Source: Candidatus Magasanikiibacteriota bacterium (GTDB taxonomy: Bacteria > Patescibacteriota > Patescibacteriia > Magasanikbacterales > UBA922). Taken from it: 18,994 nucleotides of DNA. The DNA is taken from positions 1 to 18,994 of the forward strand of contig QIHL01000033.1 of NCBI GenBank assembly GCA_003230965.1, read 5' to 3'. Below the pieces are notes generated by a model. That model did no database searches, had not been told where the DNA came from, and saw only the letters and a program-made list of their open reading frames with translations. Each line of letters opens with the position of its first letter. Position 1 is the stretch's first letter. The position numbers and the translations under genes were made by a program. Positions 5,921 through 14,546 of this stretch are shown here, piece by piece.

Positions 5921-7408
5921 ATCACGTGTATTTTTTTTTGGCAATACTGATTTGAGCCAACCAGTAAGTTTAGTTTTTTTATGTATTCTGATGTGATTTT
6001 TTGCAGTTTGTGTTTTGACAAAGTCTAACCAGTTTGGATTTGGACCTTTACGATTTTTATCCAATAAAATTTCAACCACATCACCATTTTTTAATACTGT
6101 ATCAAGGGATGCTATTTTGTCGTTAATGAGTGTTGCTTTGCATTTGTTTCCGATGTCTGTATGAATATGGTATGCAAAATCAACAGGTGTTGCTCCTTCT
6201 GGTAAGTCAATTACGTCTCTTTTGGGTGTAAATACAAATATACGGCTTTGTAAGAAGTCAACCTTTATTTCTTCAAGATCAGAGAGTTTATTCAAAATTT
6301 CTTTTTGGATTTCCGCTAGTTCTTGTGCCCAGCGAACTTGTTTTTTTGGAATACGTGATCCATATTCATCATAATGCCAGTGAGCTGCAATACCATATTC
6401 TGCTTCCTCCTGCATCTGTCGTGTTCTAATTTGGAATTCCATCACTTCACCATGATCATCAAACACAGTAGTATGCAAAGACTGGTAGCCATTTGGTTTT
6501 GGTTGTGAAATATAATCTTTGATCCTACCTTTTACCGGTTTCCATACTTTATGCAAAATTCCGAGTGATGCATAACAATCTGCTACATCCTTTACAATTA
6601 TGCGAAATGCAAATAGATCATAAATTTTTGCTACTTGATTATCTTTTCGTTGAAGTTTTTTATAAAAGCTGTATAAACGTTTTTTTCTGCCGTCAATTGA
6701 TATGATGTCAATATGTGCATCTTTTAATTCTTTTTCTGCTTGTACATGGACACCTTTCAAATATTTTTCTTTTCCTGCTAATTTTTCATCTCGTAATTGT
6801 TTTACACGTTGGTATTCTTTTGGGTATACATATTTAAATGATAAGTCTTCCAGTTGTCCTTTCATTTCTGCCATACCAAGTCTGTTGGCAATCGGTGCGT
6901 ATATTTCTAGACTCTCAAGAGCAATACGGTATTGTTTTTGTGGAGGAAGTGCATCAAGCGTGGTAAGATTATTGATACGGTCAGCAAATTTGATAATCAT
7001 GACACGAATGTCTTCTGCCATTGCCACAAACATTTTACGTAAGTTTTCTAGGTAACGTTCAACACCACGATATTTTAATTTTCCTAGCTTTGTAATACCT
7101 CGTACCAATCTCATAATTTCCTTACCGAAGTTTTTTTCAATATCTTCAAGTGTCCGTTCTGTATCTTCTGGTACATCATGCAAAAGTGTCGCTATGACGA
7201 TGATGTAATCAATATGCATGTCTGCAATAATGTGTGCGGCAGTAAGCGGATGAATGATGTATGGTTCACCTGATTTTCTATATTGACCTTTGTGTGCATC
7301 TTTTGCAAAATCATACGCCAATTGAATCATATCTAAATCAGCCTGTGGATTGTAGGCTGTAACTTTTTGAAGAAGTGATTTAATTGTAATTTTGGATGTG
7401 CTAGTCAT
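5912..7408 (-). CDS. rel: Bifunctional (p)ppGpp synthetase/hydrolase, Rel/SpoT family, short form
   Basis: It makes and degrades the stringent-response alarmone (p)ppGpp. The hydrolase HD domain is intact: His53, His77-Asp78 in LLHDVPEDT and Asp143 in KFADRINNL. The synthetase domain is also intact: Asp264 in YDLFAFR, GRIKDYI..PKPNGYQSLHT at 294-312, and Glu324 in EFQIRTRQM. A TGS domain occupies about 389-450. The protein stops at 498 residues, soon after TGS, whereas long RelA/SpoT proteins reach about 700-750 with helical, zinc-finger and ACT domains that sense the ribosome. Both catalytic halves look active, so regulation rather than chemistry should differ. It lies 26 bases after topA and is probably cotranscribed. 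The stop codon is within the terminator hairpin. Confidence 0.93.
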   Translation of the reverse strand: MTSTSKITIKSLLQKVTAYNPQADLDMIQLAYDFAKDAHKGQYRKSGEPYIIHPLTAAHIIADMHIDYIIVIATLLHDVPEDTERTLEDIEKNFGKEIMRLVRGITKLGKLKYRGVERYLENLRKMFVAMAEDIRVMIIKFADRINNLTTLDALPPQKQYRIALESLEIYAPIANRLGMAEMKGQLEDLSFKYVYPKEYQRVKQLRDEKLAGKEKYLKGVHVQAEKELKDAHIDIISIDGRKKRLYSFYKKLQRKDNQVAKIYDLFAFRIIVKDVADCYASLGILHKVWKPVKGRIKDYISQPKPNGYQSLHTTVFDDHGEVMEFQIRTRQMQEEAEYGIAAHWHYDEYGSRIPKKQVRWAQELAEIQKEILNKLSDLEEIKVDFLQSRIFVFTPKRDVIDLPEGATPVDFAYHIHTDIGNKCKATLINDKIASLDTVLKNGDVVEILLDKNRKGPNPNWLDFVKTQTAKNHIRIHKKTKLTGWLKSVLPKKNTRDKK

Positions 7409-7434
7409 GGTAACTTTTTACTAGTTATATCCAA

Positions 7435-9669
7435 TTATTCTTCTTTTTTAGTTTCTGCTATTTTTTTGAAGGAGCACTTTTTATTTGAACAACGTATTGT
7501 TCCTTTTGCACCAAAGACTATTGGTGATTTGCATTCAGGACAAATTTCACCAGTTGGTTTACTCCATAGTGCATTTTCGCAATCAGGGTATTGGTTGCAT
7601 CCGTAGAATGTTCGTCCACGATGGGTACGTTTTTGTACAAATTCTCCTTTACCGCATTTTGTACAAAGTACACCAGTTTTTTTTTCTATTGATTTAATAT
7701 TTTTACATTCTGGATAGCCAGAGCAACCAAGAAATGGACCAAAACGTCCACGTTTTATTATCATTGCTTTTCCACATTTATTACATACTTCATCGCTTAC
7801 TTCTTTCTCAAGTTCAGCCTCTTCACCAATTGGTTTAGTATTTTTACATTCTGGATAATGAGAACACGCCATAAATTTTCCGAATCGTCCCATTTTAATT
7901 ATCATTGGATTTCCGCACTTATCACACACTTCATCAGTTTTTTCTTCTGTTAATTCTTTTTTTGATAATGTTTTAGTTTTTTCTTTTATAAGTTTATGAA
8001 ATGGAGAATAAAATGTAGCAATAATTGGTTGCCATTTTTTTATACCTTGTGCAATTTCATCCAAGTTTTTTTCCATCTCTGCAGTAAATTGATAGTCAAC
8101 AATTCTGGGAAAGTGTTTGACAAGTAAATTATTAACAACAAATGCAACATCTGTAGGTTTAAGCCGTTTTTGTTCGTTACGTTTTACATAGTGTCGTGTT
8201 TCAATGGTTGCTATAGTAGGTGCATAAGTTGATGGACGTCCAATGCCGTATTCTTCCATTATTTTAACAAGAGTTGCATCAGAATAACGTGCAGGTGGTT
8301 CGGTAAAATGCTGTTCTGACTTTAATTCATCGCACAATAAAGTCTCACCTTTTTGTAATTTTGGAAGCATTTCTTCTTTAATCAATTCAGGATATAATAT
8401 TAACCATCCAGAGAATTCTAGAATTTGACCAGTTGCACGAAATATATATTGATTTTGAAAAATATCAATACAGGTTTTTTTTAATTGTGCTTGAGCCATC
8501 TGTGTTGCAATTGTACGATTCCAAATCAGACGATATAGTTTGAACTGTTGTGTGTTTAGGTATTCTTTTATAGATTCTGGCGTGCGTGTTGGATCACTTG
8601 GACGAATTGCTTCATGTGCTTCTTGTGCACCTTTTGATGTAGTTTTGTATATACGTGGTTTGTCAATCGCATAGTCTTTTCCGAATGAATTTATCACATG
8701 CGTTTTTGTATCTGCAAGAAATTTTTGAGACAAATTTAATGAATCAGTACGCATGTATGTAATCAGACCGAGTGATCCATCTCCACCAAGTTCAATGCCT
8801 TCGTATAGTTGTTGTGCGATTCGCATCGTTTGCTTTGATGACATACCGAGTGTTTGATTCGCACGTTGTTGTAGAGTGGACGTTGTAAACGGTGGTGGCG
8901 GTGTCCGTTTTGTGTCTTTTTGTTCAATGTCTTGAATAGTATATTTTGTATCTTTCAGATTTTTCAAAATAGCATCTACTTCATCTTTTGTTTTTAAATC
9001 CATTTTTTGCACGCGCTTGCCGTCTATACTATGAAGTTTTGCACTGATTAAATAGTCTTTTTCTTTTTCAGAATGGAATGATCCAAGTATTGTCCAGTAT
9101 TCTTTTGGATTGAATGCTTGAATTTCTAGTTCTCGTTCTACAATCAAACGAACTGCTACAGATTGGACACGTCCCGCAGAGAGTCTACGTGCAACTTTTT
9201 CCCAAAGTAATGGGGAAAGTTCGTAGCCAACCAGACGGTCAAGTATACGTCTGGCTTGTTGGGCATCAACTAATTTCATATCAAGATTGCGTGGTTTTTG
9301 TATTGCTTCTTCAATAGCTGATTTAGTAATTTCATGAAAGACCATTCGTTTGGCTTTTTTAGGATCAATGTCCAATACTTGCATTAGATGCCAAGAAATT
9401 GCTTCTCCTTCACGATCCTCATCTGTAGCAAAGAGAATCTCGTCACATTTTTTTGCAAGATCTTTTAATTCTTTCACGTGTTTACTTTTATCTTTCGGAA
9501 TGACGTAGGTTGGTTCAAAACTACCATGCTCAGTGTCTACCCCCATCTTGCTTTTTGGAAGATCTCTAATATGTCCAAATGAAGAAGTAACCGTGTAGGT
9601 TTTTCCAAGGAATTTAGATATAGTTTTTGCTTTTGTTGGACTTTCAACAATGACGAGTGTTTTCTTCAT
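7435..9669 (-). CDS. topA: DNA topoisomerase I (type IA)
   Basis: It relaxes negative supercoils by passing a strand through a transient 5'-phosphotyrosyl break. Numbered from the ATG at 9669 (744 residues): the TOPRIM domain at the start has VIVESPTKAKTI with its catalytic Glu9, and DEDREGE at 83-89. The catalytic tyrosine is Tyr305 in LITYMRTDS, preceded by an SAGRVQSVAVRLI motif near 165. The C-terminal tail carries four zinc ribbons, each with paired cysteines (three of the CxxCG...GC..YP.C type plus a shorter last one), which bind single-stranded DNA. An in-frame GTG at 9678 would directly abut the -10 element, so ATG 9669 is preferred. It has its own promoter and leads into rel. Confidence 0.96.
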   Translation of the reverse strand: MKKTLVIVESPTKAKTISKFLGKTYTVTSSFGHIRDLPKSKMGVDTEHGSFEPTYVIPKDKSKHVKELKDLAKKCDEILFATDEDREGEAISWHLMQVLDIDPKKAKRMVFHEITKSAIEEAIQKPRNLDMKLVDAQQARRILDRLVGYELSPLLWEKVARRLSAGRVQSVAVRLIVERELEIQAFNPKEYWTILGSFHSEKEKDYLISAKLHSIDGKRVQKMDLKTKDEVDAILKNLKDTKYTIQDIEQKDTKRTPPPPFTTSTLQQRANQTLGMSSKQTMRIAQQLYEGIELGGDGSLGLITYMRTDSLNLSQKFLADTKTHVINSFGKDYAIDKPRIYKTTSKGAQEAHEAIRPSDPTRTPESIKEYLNTQQFKLYRLIWNRTIATQMAQAQLKKTCIDIFQNQYIFRATGQILEFSGWLILYPELIKEEMLPKLQKGETLLCDELKSEQHFTEPPARYSDATLVKIMEEYGIGRPSTYAPTIATIETRHYVKRNEQKRLKPTDVAFVVNNLLVKHFPRIVDYQFTAEMEKNLDEIAQGIKKWQPIIATFYSPFHKLIKEKTKTLSKKELTEEKTDEVCDKCGNPMIIKMGRFGKFMACSHYPECKNTKPIGEEAELEKEVSDEVCNKCGKAMIIKRGRFGPFLGCSGYPECKNIKSIEKKTGVLCTKCGKGEFVQKRTHRGRTFYGCNQYPDCENALWSKPTGEICPECKSPIVFGAKGTIRCSNKKCSFKKIAETKKEE

Positions 9670-9678
9670 ATAGCCCAC

Positions 9679-9707
9679 AGCATAGACAAATTATAGTATT
9701 TTGTCAA
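9679..9707 (-). promoter_or_regulatory. Promoter of topA-rel
   Basis: On the minus strand, a perfect TTGACA -35 (9707-9702), 17 bases, then a TATGCT -10 (9684-9679). Nine bases separate the -10 from the topA ATG at 9669, predicting a leaderless or nearly leaderless mRNA. A TATAAT lies inside the spacer and could act as an alternative -10, with a leader of roughly 20 bases. Confidence 0.65.
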
Positions 9708-9751
9708 TTAAATATAAATTTTTTAGTATAAAAAATAATGTTAACAAAAAT

Positions 9752-10828
9752 TTATGATGCAAAAATATAATTCATTCCACCTACATTACGTACAAAACCT
9801 TTCATCTCCATAAGCGTTAGTGTACTGTTTACCACACGACTTTCTAGTCCACTTTGTCTCGTCAGTTCGTCAATGTGGACAGGATTGCGAGATAATTGTT
9901 TCAGTATAACTGCTTGCTCTATTGATGCAGGTTTTATTGGTATTTTTAATTGTTTTTCTGTTGTTTGGTATAGATTAAATAGATCCAAAATATCAGAAAC
10001 AGATGTTACAGCGTGTGCACCCATTTTTATTAGATTATTAGTTCCGACTGCTGTCGGTGATGTTATATTTTGTGGTACGGCAAGGACATCTCGACCATTA
10101 TCAAGTGCAACTCGCGCGGTAATGAGTGAACCTGATTTTTCGCTCGCTTCAATAACAAGCGTTCCATAACAAAGTCCTGCGATGATTCTGTTTCGTTTCG
10201 GAAAGGTATATACAGTAGGTATTGTACCAGGTGGATATTCAGTTATTACAGCCCCGCCCGCTTTGATAATTTCTTCGGACAGTCCACGATGTACAGCTGG
10301 CGCAACATGCTGACGGTCATTGCCTCCACCAAGCACAGCGAGCGTAATTCCTCCTGTTTCTAGTGTAGTTTTGTGAGCAATACTGTCAATACCGTATGCA
10401 AGTCCGCTGACAATCACTACACCAGCTTTTGCAACTCCAGTAACTAATTCTTCAACCAGTTGCTTGCCGTATGCAGAATAATTGCGTGGACCTACGACTG
10501 CGAGATGTGGTTTGTATTTTGGAAGTGTTCCACGTACAAATAAACAGATTGGCGGATCATAGATTTTTTTTAAGAGTGCTGGATAGTCAGGATCATCAAG
10601 TGTAACACATGTAATCTGTTCTTTTTGTAATGTTTGTTCAATTTCTTCAGCATTGAGTTGATCACGCCATAGTAAAAATTCCTGCTTTATATTTTCTTGC
10701 CATGGTACATTTTTTATTTTATCATCTTCCCACATTTCATCAAATGATGAGAAAACACTTTGGAGTTCTGTAAAGCGTTTGTATGTAAGTTTTGGAAAGT
10801 AGGCAAGGAGCGATATTTTTGAGAGCAT
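9752..10828 (-). CDS. dprA: DNA processing protein DprA/Smf
   Basis: DprA binds incoming single-stranded DNA during natural transformation, protects it and loads RecA. The 358-residue protein has the Rossmann-like DprA core: LAVVGPRNYSAYG at 109-121, SGLAYGIDSIAH at 141-152, TEYPPGT at 196-202, FPKRNRIIAGL at 209-219, and SGSLITARVAL with GRDVLAVPQ at 232-253. A C-terminal winged helix (about 305-358) matches the DprA_WH region, and the N-terminal 80 residues form the variable helical domain. It starts two bases after the pth stop, so the two are cotranscribed. With no other competence gene in view, a role in DNA uptake is inferred from the family alone. Confidence 0.95.
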   Translation of the reverse strand: MLSKISLLAYFPKLTYKRFTELQSVFSSFDEMWEDDKIKNVPWQENIKQEFLLWRDQLNAEEIEQTLQKEQITCVTLDDPDYPALLKKIYDPPICLFVRGTLPKYKPHLAVVGPRNYSAYGKQLVEELVTGVAKAGVVIVSGLAYGIDSIAHKTTLETGGITLAVLGGGNDRQHVAPAVHRGLSEEIIKAGGAVITEYPPGTIPTVYTFPKRNRIIAGLCYGTLVIEASEKSGSLITARVALDNGRDVLAVPQNITSPTAVGTNNLIKMGAHAVTSVSDILDLFNLYQTTEKQLKIPIKPASIEQAVILKQLSRNPVHIDELTRQSGLESRVVNSTLTLMEMKGFVRNVGGMNYIFAS

Positions 10829-10830
10829 AT

Positions 10831-11388
10831 TTATTCATTTTCTTGTATATTATTTATGATGGCGTCAACTGCTGTATCAAGCATTTTTCTCAAGATATGT
10901 CGTTCACTGAAACCAAACTTGCCAAGCACAAATTTATTTATACTTTTCATTTTTTTTTCTTCAGTTGGTTTAATGCCGACACGAATACGTGTAAAATTTT
11001 GTGTGCTGATATTCTCAATAATAGAGAGTACACCATTATGTCCTGCAGGTCCACGATTAGTTTGGATTTTAATTTCTCCAATTGGAATGTCCTTATCATC
11101 GTGCACGATGATAATATCAGTAGATTTAAGTTTGTAAAAATGCGCAATAAGTTGCACACTTTGACCAGACGCATTCATAAAAGTCATTGGTTTTGCCATG
11201 ATAATTTTTTTACCATAAAACATACCACTACAAATTTCTGCATTGAATTTTTTACTCAAGTTCCAGTTATCAAGTCCAGTAGTTTTATTTAATTGATCAT
11301 GCAAGTAATCAAGAACCATAAATCCAACGTTGTGACGCGTTTTTTCATATTGTTTTCCAGGATTGCCAAGACCAACAATGAGTTTCAT
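10831..11388 (-). CDS. pth: Peptidyl-tRNA hydrolase
   Basis: It cleaves the ester bond of peptidyl-tRNAs dropped from stalled ribosomes and recycles the tRNA. The 185-residue length is typical. Catalytic and binding residues are all present: Asn10 in GLGNPG, His19 in TRHNVGF, Asn72 in TFMNASG, Asp97 in IIIVHDDKDIPIG, and Asn118 in RGPAGHNG. It stands between der and dprA in the minus-strand block. The 46 bases before it carry no Shine-Dalgarno and no clear promoter, so I take it to be read through from der. Confidence 0.97.
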   Translation of the reverse strand: MKLIVGLGNPGKQYEKTRHNVGFMVLDYLHDQLNKTTGLDNWNLSKKFNAEICSGMFYGKKIIMAKPMTFMNASGQSVQLIAHFYKLKSTDIIIVHDDKDIPIGEIKIQTNRGPAGHNGVLSIIENISTQNFTRIRVGIKPTEEKKMKSINKFVLGKFGFSERHILRKMLDTAVDAIINNIQENE

Positions 11389-11434
11389 TTGAGAAATTTA
11401 TTGGATCAAATAATTTTTTGCTAAAAAGAACTAA

Positions 11435-12871
11435 TTATTTCGTCTGCTTTCGTATGTGTATTGTGATCGGTGTACCAAAAAAATCAAATTTTTCTCTCAG
11501 ACGATTTTCAAGAAAGTGAACGTATGATGAATGAAGCGATGTGCGATATTTTACAACAATTTCAAATATAGGTGGGGCAGTTGCTACCTGTTTCATCATC
11601 AAAATGTCTGGATGGCGTGTTCCTTTGCCACGCGCTGGACGGTGTTCTCGTGTTACACGTTCTAAAAATCGTCTCACTCCACTTGAAACGATAGTAGTAT
11701 GCCGTGCTTTCCAAACCTGCATGAGGAATGGAAAAATATCATGGATACGATAACCAGTTTTTCCACTAACAAATAAAATAGGTGCAAATTTTAAGTGAGG
11801 AAAATAACTATAAATAATTTTTTTTACTTCATTACGTTTTGTGTCGCTTGCATCTTCTGAAAGATCCCACTTGTTTAATAATATGATGACACTTTTACCA
11901 TGTTTTTCTAATAATCCTCCAAGTTGTTGGTCTTGATTAGAGATAACTTCTGATCCATCTAGAACAAATAATACAATATCAGATTCCTCTATTATTTTTA
12001 TACTTTTTTGAATTCCAGTACGTTCCAGATGTCCAGCAACTTTAGATTTTCGTCTGATTCCTGCAGTATCCACAAATGTAATATGTTGTTCTTTTGTTTC
12101 TTCCTCATCTGTGTATGGATAAATAACTTCTGTATCGTGTGGTTCACGTGTTGTATGTGCCATTTCGCTAACAATAGATTTTTCTTCATCAATTAATTTA
12201 TTGAACAATGATGATTTCCCAACATTAGGTTTTCCAATGATACTGACGCGCATTTCTGTTGGTATTGTTTCTACGAGTTTTTCTGGTGTTTCTATTTCTA
12301 ATTCTGATATAGCATCAACTGGAAGCATTTTTTGTTTGATGAGTGTGTCATAAATGCGATCAAGCAGATCTCCTAGATTGCGTCCGCTGTTAGCAGACAC
12401 AAAGAATGGTTTTCCTAATCTCAGTTTTGGATACCCACTCATGTCAACAGCCACACGAATTTTGTTTGAGTCAACTTTATTTGCGACAATAAGTGTAGAA
12501 ATATCAGAGAATTGATCATGCAACTGTTTTGCCAAGGTATATTCTTGCGGTAAAATACCAGACTGTGCATCAGTTACAAATATAATCATATTTGCATCAG
12601 CCAATGCATCTTCTGTTTGTTTGATAATATCTGCCTCAAGTGGTACTGCTTCGTCAAATGTCAAACCACCAGTATCTACTAGGCGAATATATGCACCATG
12701 CCACAACACGTCACCTTCGTTGCGTGTGCGTGTTGTTCCTGCAATGTTAGACACCAATGCTTTTTGTTCTTCAATCAATTTGTTAAATAATGTAGATTTT
12801 CCGACATTCACACGACCGACAAGTACTACTGTTGGTTTTTTATTTATTTTTTGTTTTGCAGGTATAGCCAT
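11435..12871 (-). CDS. der: Ribosome biogenesis GTPase Der (EngA)
   Basis: A tandem GTPase needed for 50S subunit maturation. The 478-residue protein has two G domains and a C-terminal KH-like domain. G domain 1: P-loop GRVNVGKS at 19-26, DTGG at 66-69 and NKVD further on. G domain 2: P-loop GKPNVGKS near residue 213, VDTAGIRRKSK, and NKWD. The KH-like part ends with FFGTPITIHIRKQTK. The switch-I motif, usually 'PG.TRD' in both domains, reads AGTTRT and AHTTRE: the Thr that binds magnesium is kept but the following Asp is lost in both. It begins nine bases after the lytR stop with no Shine-Dalgarno, and is probably cotranscribed with lytR, pth and dprA. Confidence 0.96.
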   Translation of the reverse strand: MAIPAKQKINKKPTVVLVGRVNVGKSTLFNKLIEEQKALVSNIAGTTRTRNEGDVLWHGAYIRLVDTGGLTFDEAVPLEADIIKQTEDALADANMIIFVTDAQSGILPQEYTLAKQLHDQFSDISTLIVANKVDSNKIRVAVDMSGYPKLRLGKPFFVSANSGRNLGDLLDRIYDTLIKQKMLPVDAISELEIETPEKLVETIPTEMRVSIIGKPNVGKSSLFNKLIDEEKSIVSEMAHTTREPHDTEVIYPYTDEEETKEQHITFVDTAGIRRKSKVAGHLERTGIQKSIKIIEESDIVLFVLDGSEVISNQDQQLGGLLEKHGKSVIILLNKWDLSEDASDTKRNEVKKIIYSYFPHLKFAPILFVSGKTGYRIHDIFPFLMQVWKARHTTIVSSGVRRFLERVTREHRPARGKGTRHPDILMMKQVATAPPIFEIVVKYRTSLHSSYVHFLENRLREKFDFFGTPITIHIRKQTK

Positions 12872-12880
12872 AAAATAGTA

Positions 12881-14332
12881 TTATTTCGATATATTATTAT
12901 TAGTTTGTTGAAAGTTTTCGCCCAAGACAATTAAAATGTCTGTACTGCTAGCTGTTATTATTCCAGTTGGTATTGTTTGTTCAATCGGAATATGGAGTGT
13001 TTGTTTTAATTTTTGCAATACATCAGGTGCTAGTGTTTGCGTAATTTGATAGATTGCACTGTGAGTAATTGGTCGGTTTGGTGTATTGCCGATTTTTCCT
13101 ACACTAAATGTATTATACTCTAATTCTTTTTTGATGCGTACAGCTAGTCCTGCTCGCCATGTTCCATTGAGAATTTCTATGGTGTCATGTTTAGGTGGTG
13201 TACTTTGTATGTCATTTGAATTGACGATTGTTGCGTTGGTTACTGGTTTTGTAAAGATATTTTGTATTGCGGAAGAAATAGCTGTAAAATTACCAGTTTT
13301 TGGTTCCAAGATAAATGATCCTCTTGCACTCATTCCACTAACCAAAAATCCATTTGGACTATCGTCTAGAACGAGTGTAGTGCTGTGTTGCATGTCCAGT
13401 TCTTTTGCCATACTTAGGAATCCCATTACATCACCAAATTGCATATTTGTCGTAATGTGAGCAGCCAAGGTTTGAAGAATATTACTTATCTTAATTGGAT
13501 TTGAGAGAGTTTTGAATGACAGTATTTTTTGTTTTAAGGCGAGCAACATTTTTTGTTGGCGATGTGCGCGTGCAAAGTCAGATCCTTCGCCATTGTTTCC
13601 ATGACGAGATCGAGCAAATTCTAATGCTCGTGTTCCGTTCATGGTGTGAATACCTGTGGTGAATTGAATTGTTTGTGTGGTATTGCTGAAAGTTGGATAT
13701 TGCCTATCAGTGAACGGTCGTTGTACGTTAATCGTAATTCCACCAACATCATTTACCATATCAACGAATGCTTGAAAATCAACTCTAATGTAGTATTGAA
13801 TTGGAATTCCAAAGGTTTTTTGAATAATTTTAGCTGCCAGTATAGGACCTTTGCCTGGGTGACCAACTTCACCGTATGCGTCAGCTGCATTGATTTTTTG
13901 CCATCCATGATTTGGTATATTTACCAGTAGATCTCTGGGAATTGAAATAAGAGCGATTTGTTTTGTTGACGGTTTGATACTTAAAATTATCATTGTATCA
14001 GACAAGTATGGTCCAGCATGTCCAGGACCGCCCATACCGAGGAGGAGTATATTGACACGATCATTTTTTACACCTTTGACTCTTGCATTATCATTAAAAA
14101 CTAATTTGGCTATATGTTCCAGTAAATTACTTGCTGGCTTAGGTTGCAATGTTATTGGATCATAGGATTTCGGATTATTTGAAAATGACGCATGCACAAA
14201 TGTTCGTACTACTAAAATACCAAGTAGGATGACCACCACGATGCCTGATGATAAAAAAAATATCCTGCGTCGCTTTAATATTCGGGAGGTGGTATCTTCA
14301 TGCTTTAAGAAGTTTATGTCTTTGTAGTCCAT
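12881..14332 (-). CDS. LytR-CpsA-Psr (LCP) family cell-wall ligase with LytR_C domain
   Basis: LCP enzymes transfer lipid-linked glycopolymers onto peptidoglycan outside the membrane. Numbered from ATG 14332 (483 residues): a basic cytoplasmic tail RILKRRR, one membrane helix at about 24-45, then the LCP catalytic core. The core shows NILLLGMGG at 94-102, SDTM at 111-114 with the metal-binding Asp112, SIPRDLLV at 130-137, and the arginine-rich RSRHGNNGEGSDFARAHRQQ at 241-260, which holds the pyrophosphate. A second domain from about 383, opening with DTIEILNGT, matches LytR_C. The frame extends upstream to 14446, but that would overlap tRNA-Val, and a -10 element ends seven bases before ATG 14332, so that start is favoured. 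It heads the minus-strand block. Confidence 0.93.
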   Translation of the reverse strand: MDYKDINFLKHEDTTSRILKRRRIFFLSSGIVVVILLGILVVRTFVHASFSNNPKSYDPITLQPKPASNLLEHIAKLVFNDNARVKGVKNDRVNILLLGMGGPGHAGPYLSDTMIILSIKPSTKQIALISIPRDLLVNIPNHGWQKINAADAYGEVGHPGKGPILAAKIIQKTFGIPIQYYIRVDFQAFVDMVNDVGGITINVQRPFTDRQYPTFSNTTQTIQFTTGIHTMNGTRALEFARSRHGNNGEGSDFARAHRQQKMLLALKQKILSFKTLSNPIKISNILQTLAAHITTNMQFGDVMGFLSMAKELDMQHSTTLVLDDSPNGFLVSGMSARGSFILEPKTGNFTAISSAIQNIFTKPVTNATIVNSNDIQSTPPKHDTIEILNGTWRAGLAVRIKKELEYNTFSVGKIGNTPNRPITHSAIYQITQTLAPDVLQKLKQTLHIPIEQTIPTGIITASSTDILIVLGENFQQTNNNISK

Positions 14333-14339
14333 GCGCCGT

Positions 14340-14368
14340 AGTATACGTGAAATAAGTTTGTTTTGCAA
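14340..14368 (-). promoter_or_regulatory. Promoter of the lytR-der-pth-dprA block
   Basis: On the minus strand, a TATACT -10 (14345-14340) with a TTGCAA -35 (14368-14363) at a 17-base spacing. Seven bases separate the -10 from ATG 14332, placing the transcript start at the start codon itself. It fixes the lytR start and supports leaderless translation. Confidence 0.65.
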
Positions 14369-14381
14369 TGCACAGTTTACA

Positions 14382-14409
14382 TTGTTTTTTTCTATTTTTG
14401 TGGTATACT
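14382..14409 (+). promoter_or_regulatory. Promoter of tRNA-Val and the gene after it
   Basis: An extended -10, TGGTATACT (14401-14409), with a TTGTTT -35 (14382-14387) at a 16-base spacing. The transcript should begin near 14416, about 22 bases before the tRNA. It is divergent from the lytR promoter. Confidence 0.65.
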
Positions 14410-14438
14410 CTGTATAGACCTCTATATCTGAAACTCTG

Positions 14439-14512
14439 GCACGCATAGCTCAGTTGGTTAGAGCGCATGATTCACATTCATGAGGTCTCTGGTTCAAATC
14501 CAGATGCGTGCA
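14439..14512 (+). tRNA. tRNA-Val (anticodon CAC)
   Basis: A 74-base cloverleaf ending at the discriminator A, with no encoded CCA. Acceptor arms GCACGCA/TGCGTGC pair perfectly. D stem GCTC/GAGC. Anticodon stem CATGA/TCATG holds the loop TTCACAT, giving anticodon CAC, which reads GUG. T stem TCTGG/CCAGA with loop TTCAAAT. The next protein gene starts only 34 bases downstream with no terminator between, so the two probably share a transcript. Confidence 0.96.
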
Positions 14513-14527
14513 CAATGATTATCATTG
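14513..14527 (+). repeat. Perfect palindrome directly after tRNA-Val
   Basis: CAATGAT-T-ATCATTG is a perfect 7+1+7 inverted repeat beginning at the base after the tRNA discriminator. As RNA it can form a five-pair stem with a five-base loop. There is no T run long enough for a strong terminator; a role in 3'-end processing or weak attenuation is conjecture. Confidence 0.5.
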
Positions 14528-14534
14528 AATTTTC

Positions 14535-14539
14535 AAGGA
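14535..14539 (+). promoter_or_regulatory. Ribosome binding site of the 14547 gene
   Basis: AAGGA lies seven bases before ATG 14547. It is the clearest Shine-Dalgarno match I found in the window, and fits a gene translated from inside a tRNA-led transcript rather than from a leaderless start. Confidence 0.6.
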
Positions 14540-14546
14540 TATTTTT

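Noticed and set aside
9471..9486. Possible parS site around a CACGTG core
   Set aside because: The left half matches the consensus but the right half does not match at all; similar partial matches near 3446, 5922 and 12146 are also too weak.
9670..9678. GTG start for topA three codons upstream
   Set aside because: The GTG directly abuts the -10 element, so it would not be on the transcript; MKKTLVIVESPTKAKT is the usual family start.
10792..11292. Plus-strand open frame of 166 codons opposite pth
   Set aside because: Antisense to a fully supported gene with all catalytic residues; a compositional shadow.
14333..14446. N-terminal extension of the LCP protein up to a start at 14446
   Set aside because: It would overlap the first bases of tRNA-Val and lie upstream of a good -10 element that fits ATG 14332; the extra 38 residues look like translated non-coding sequence.
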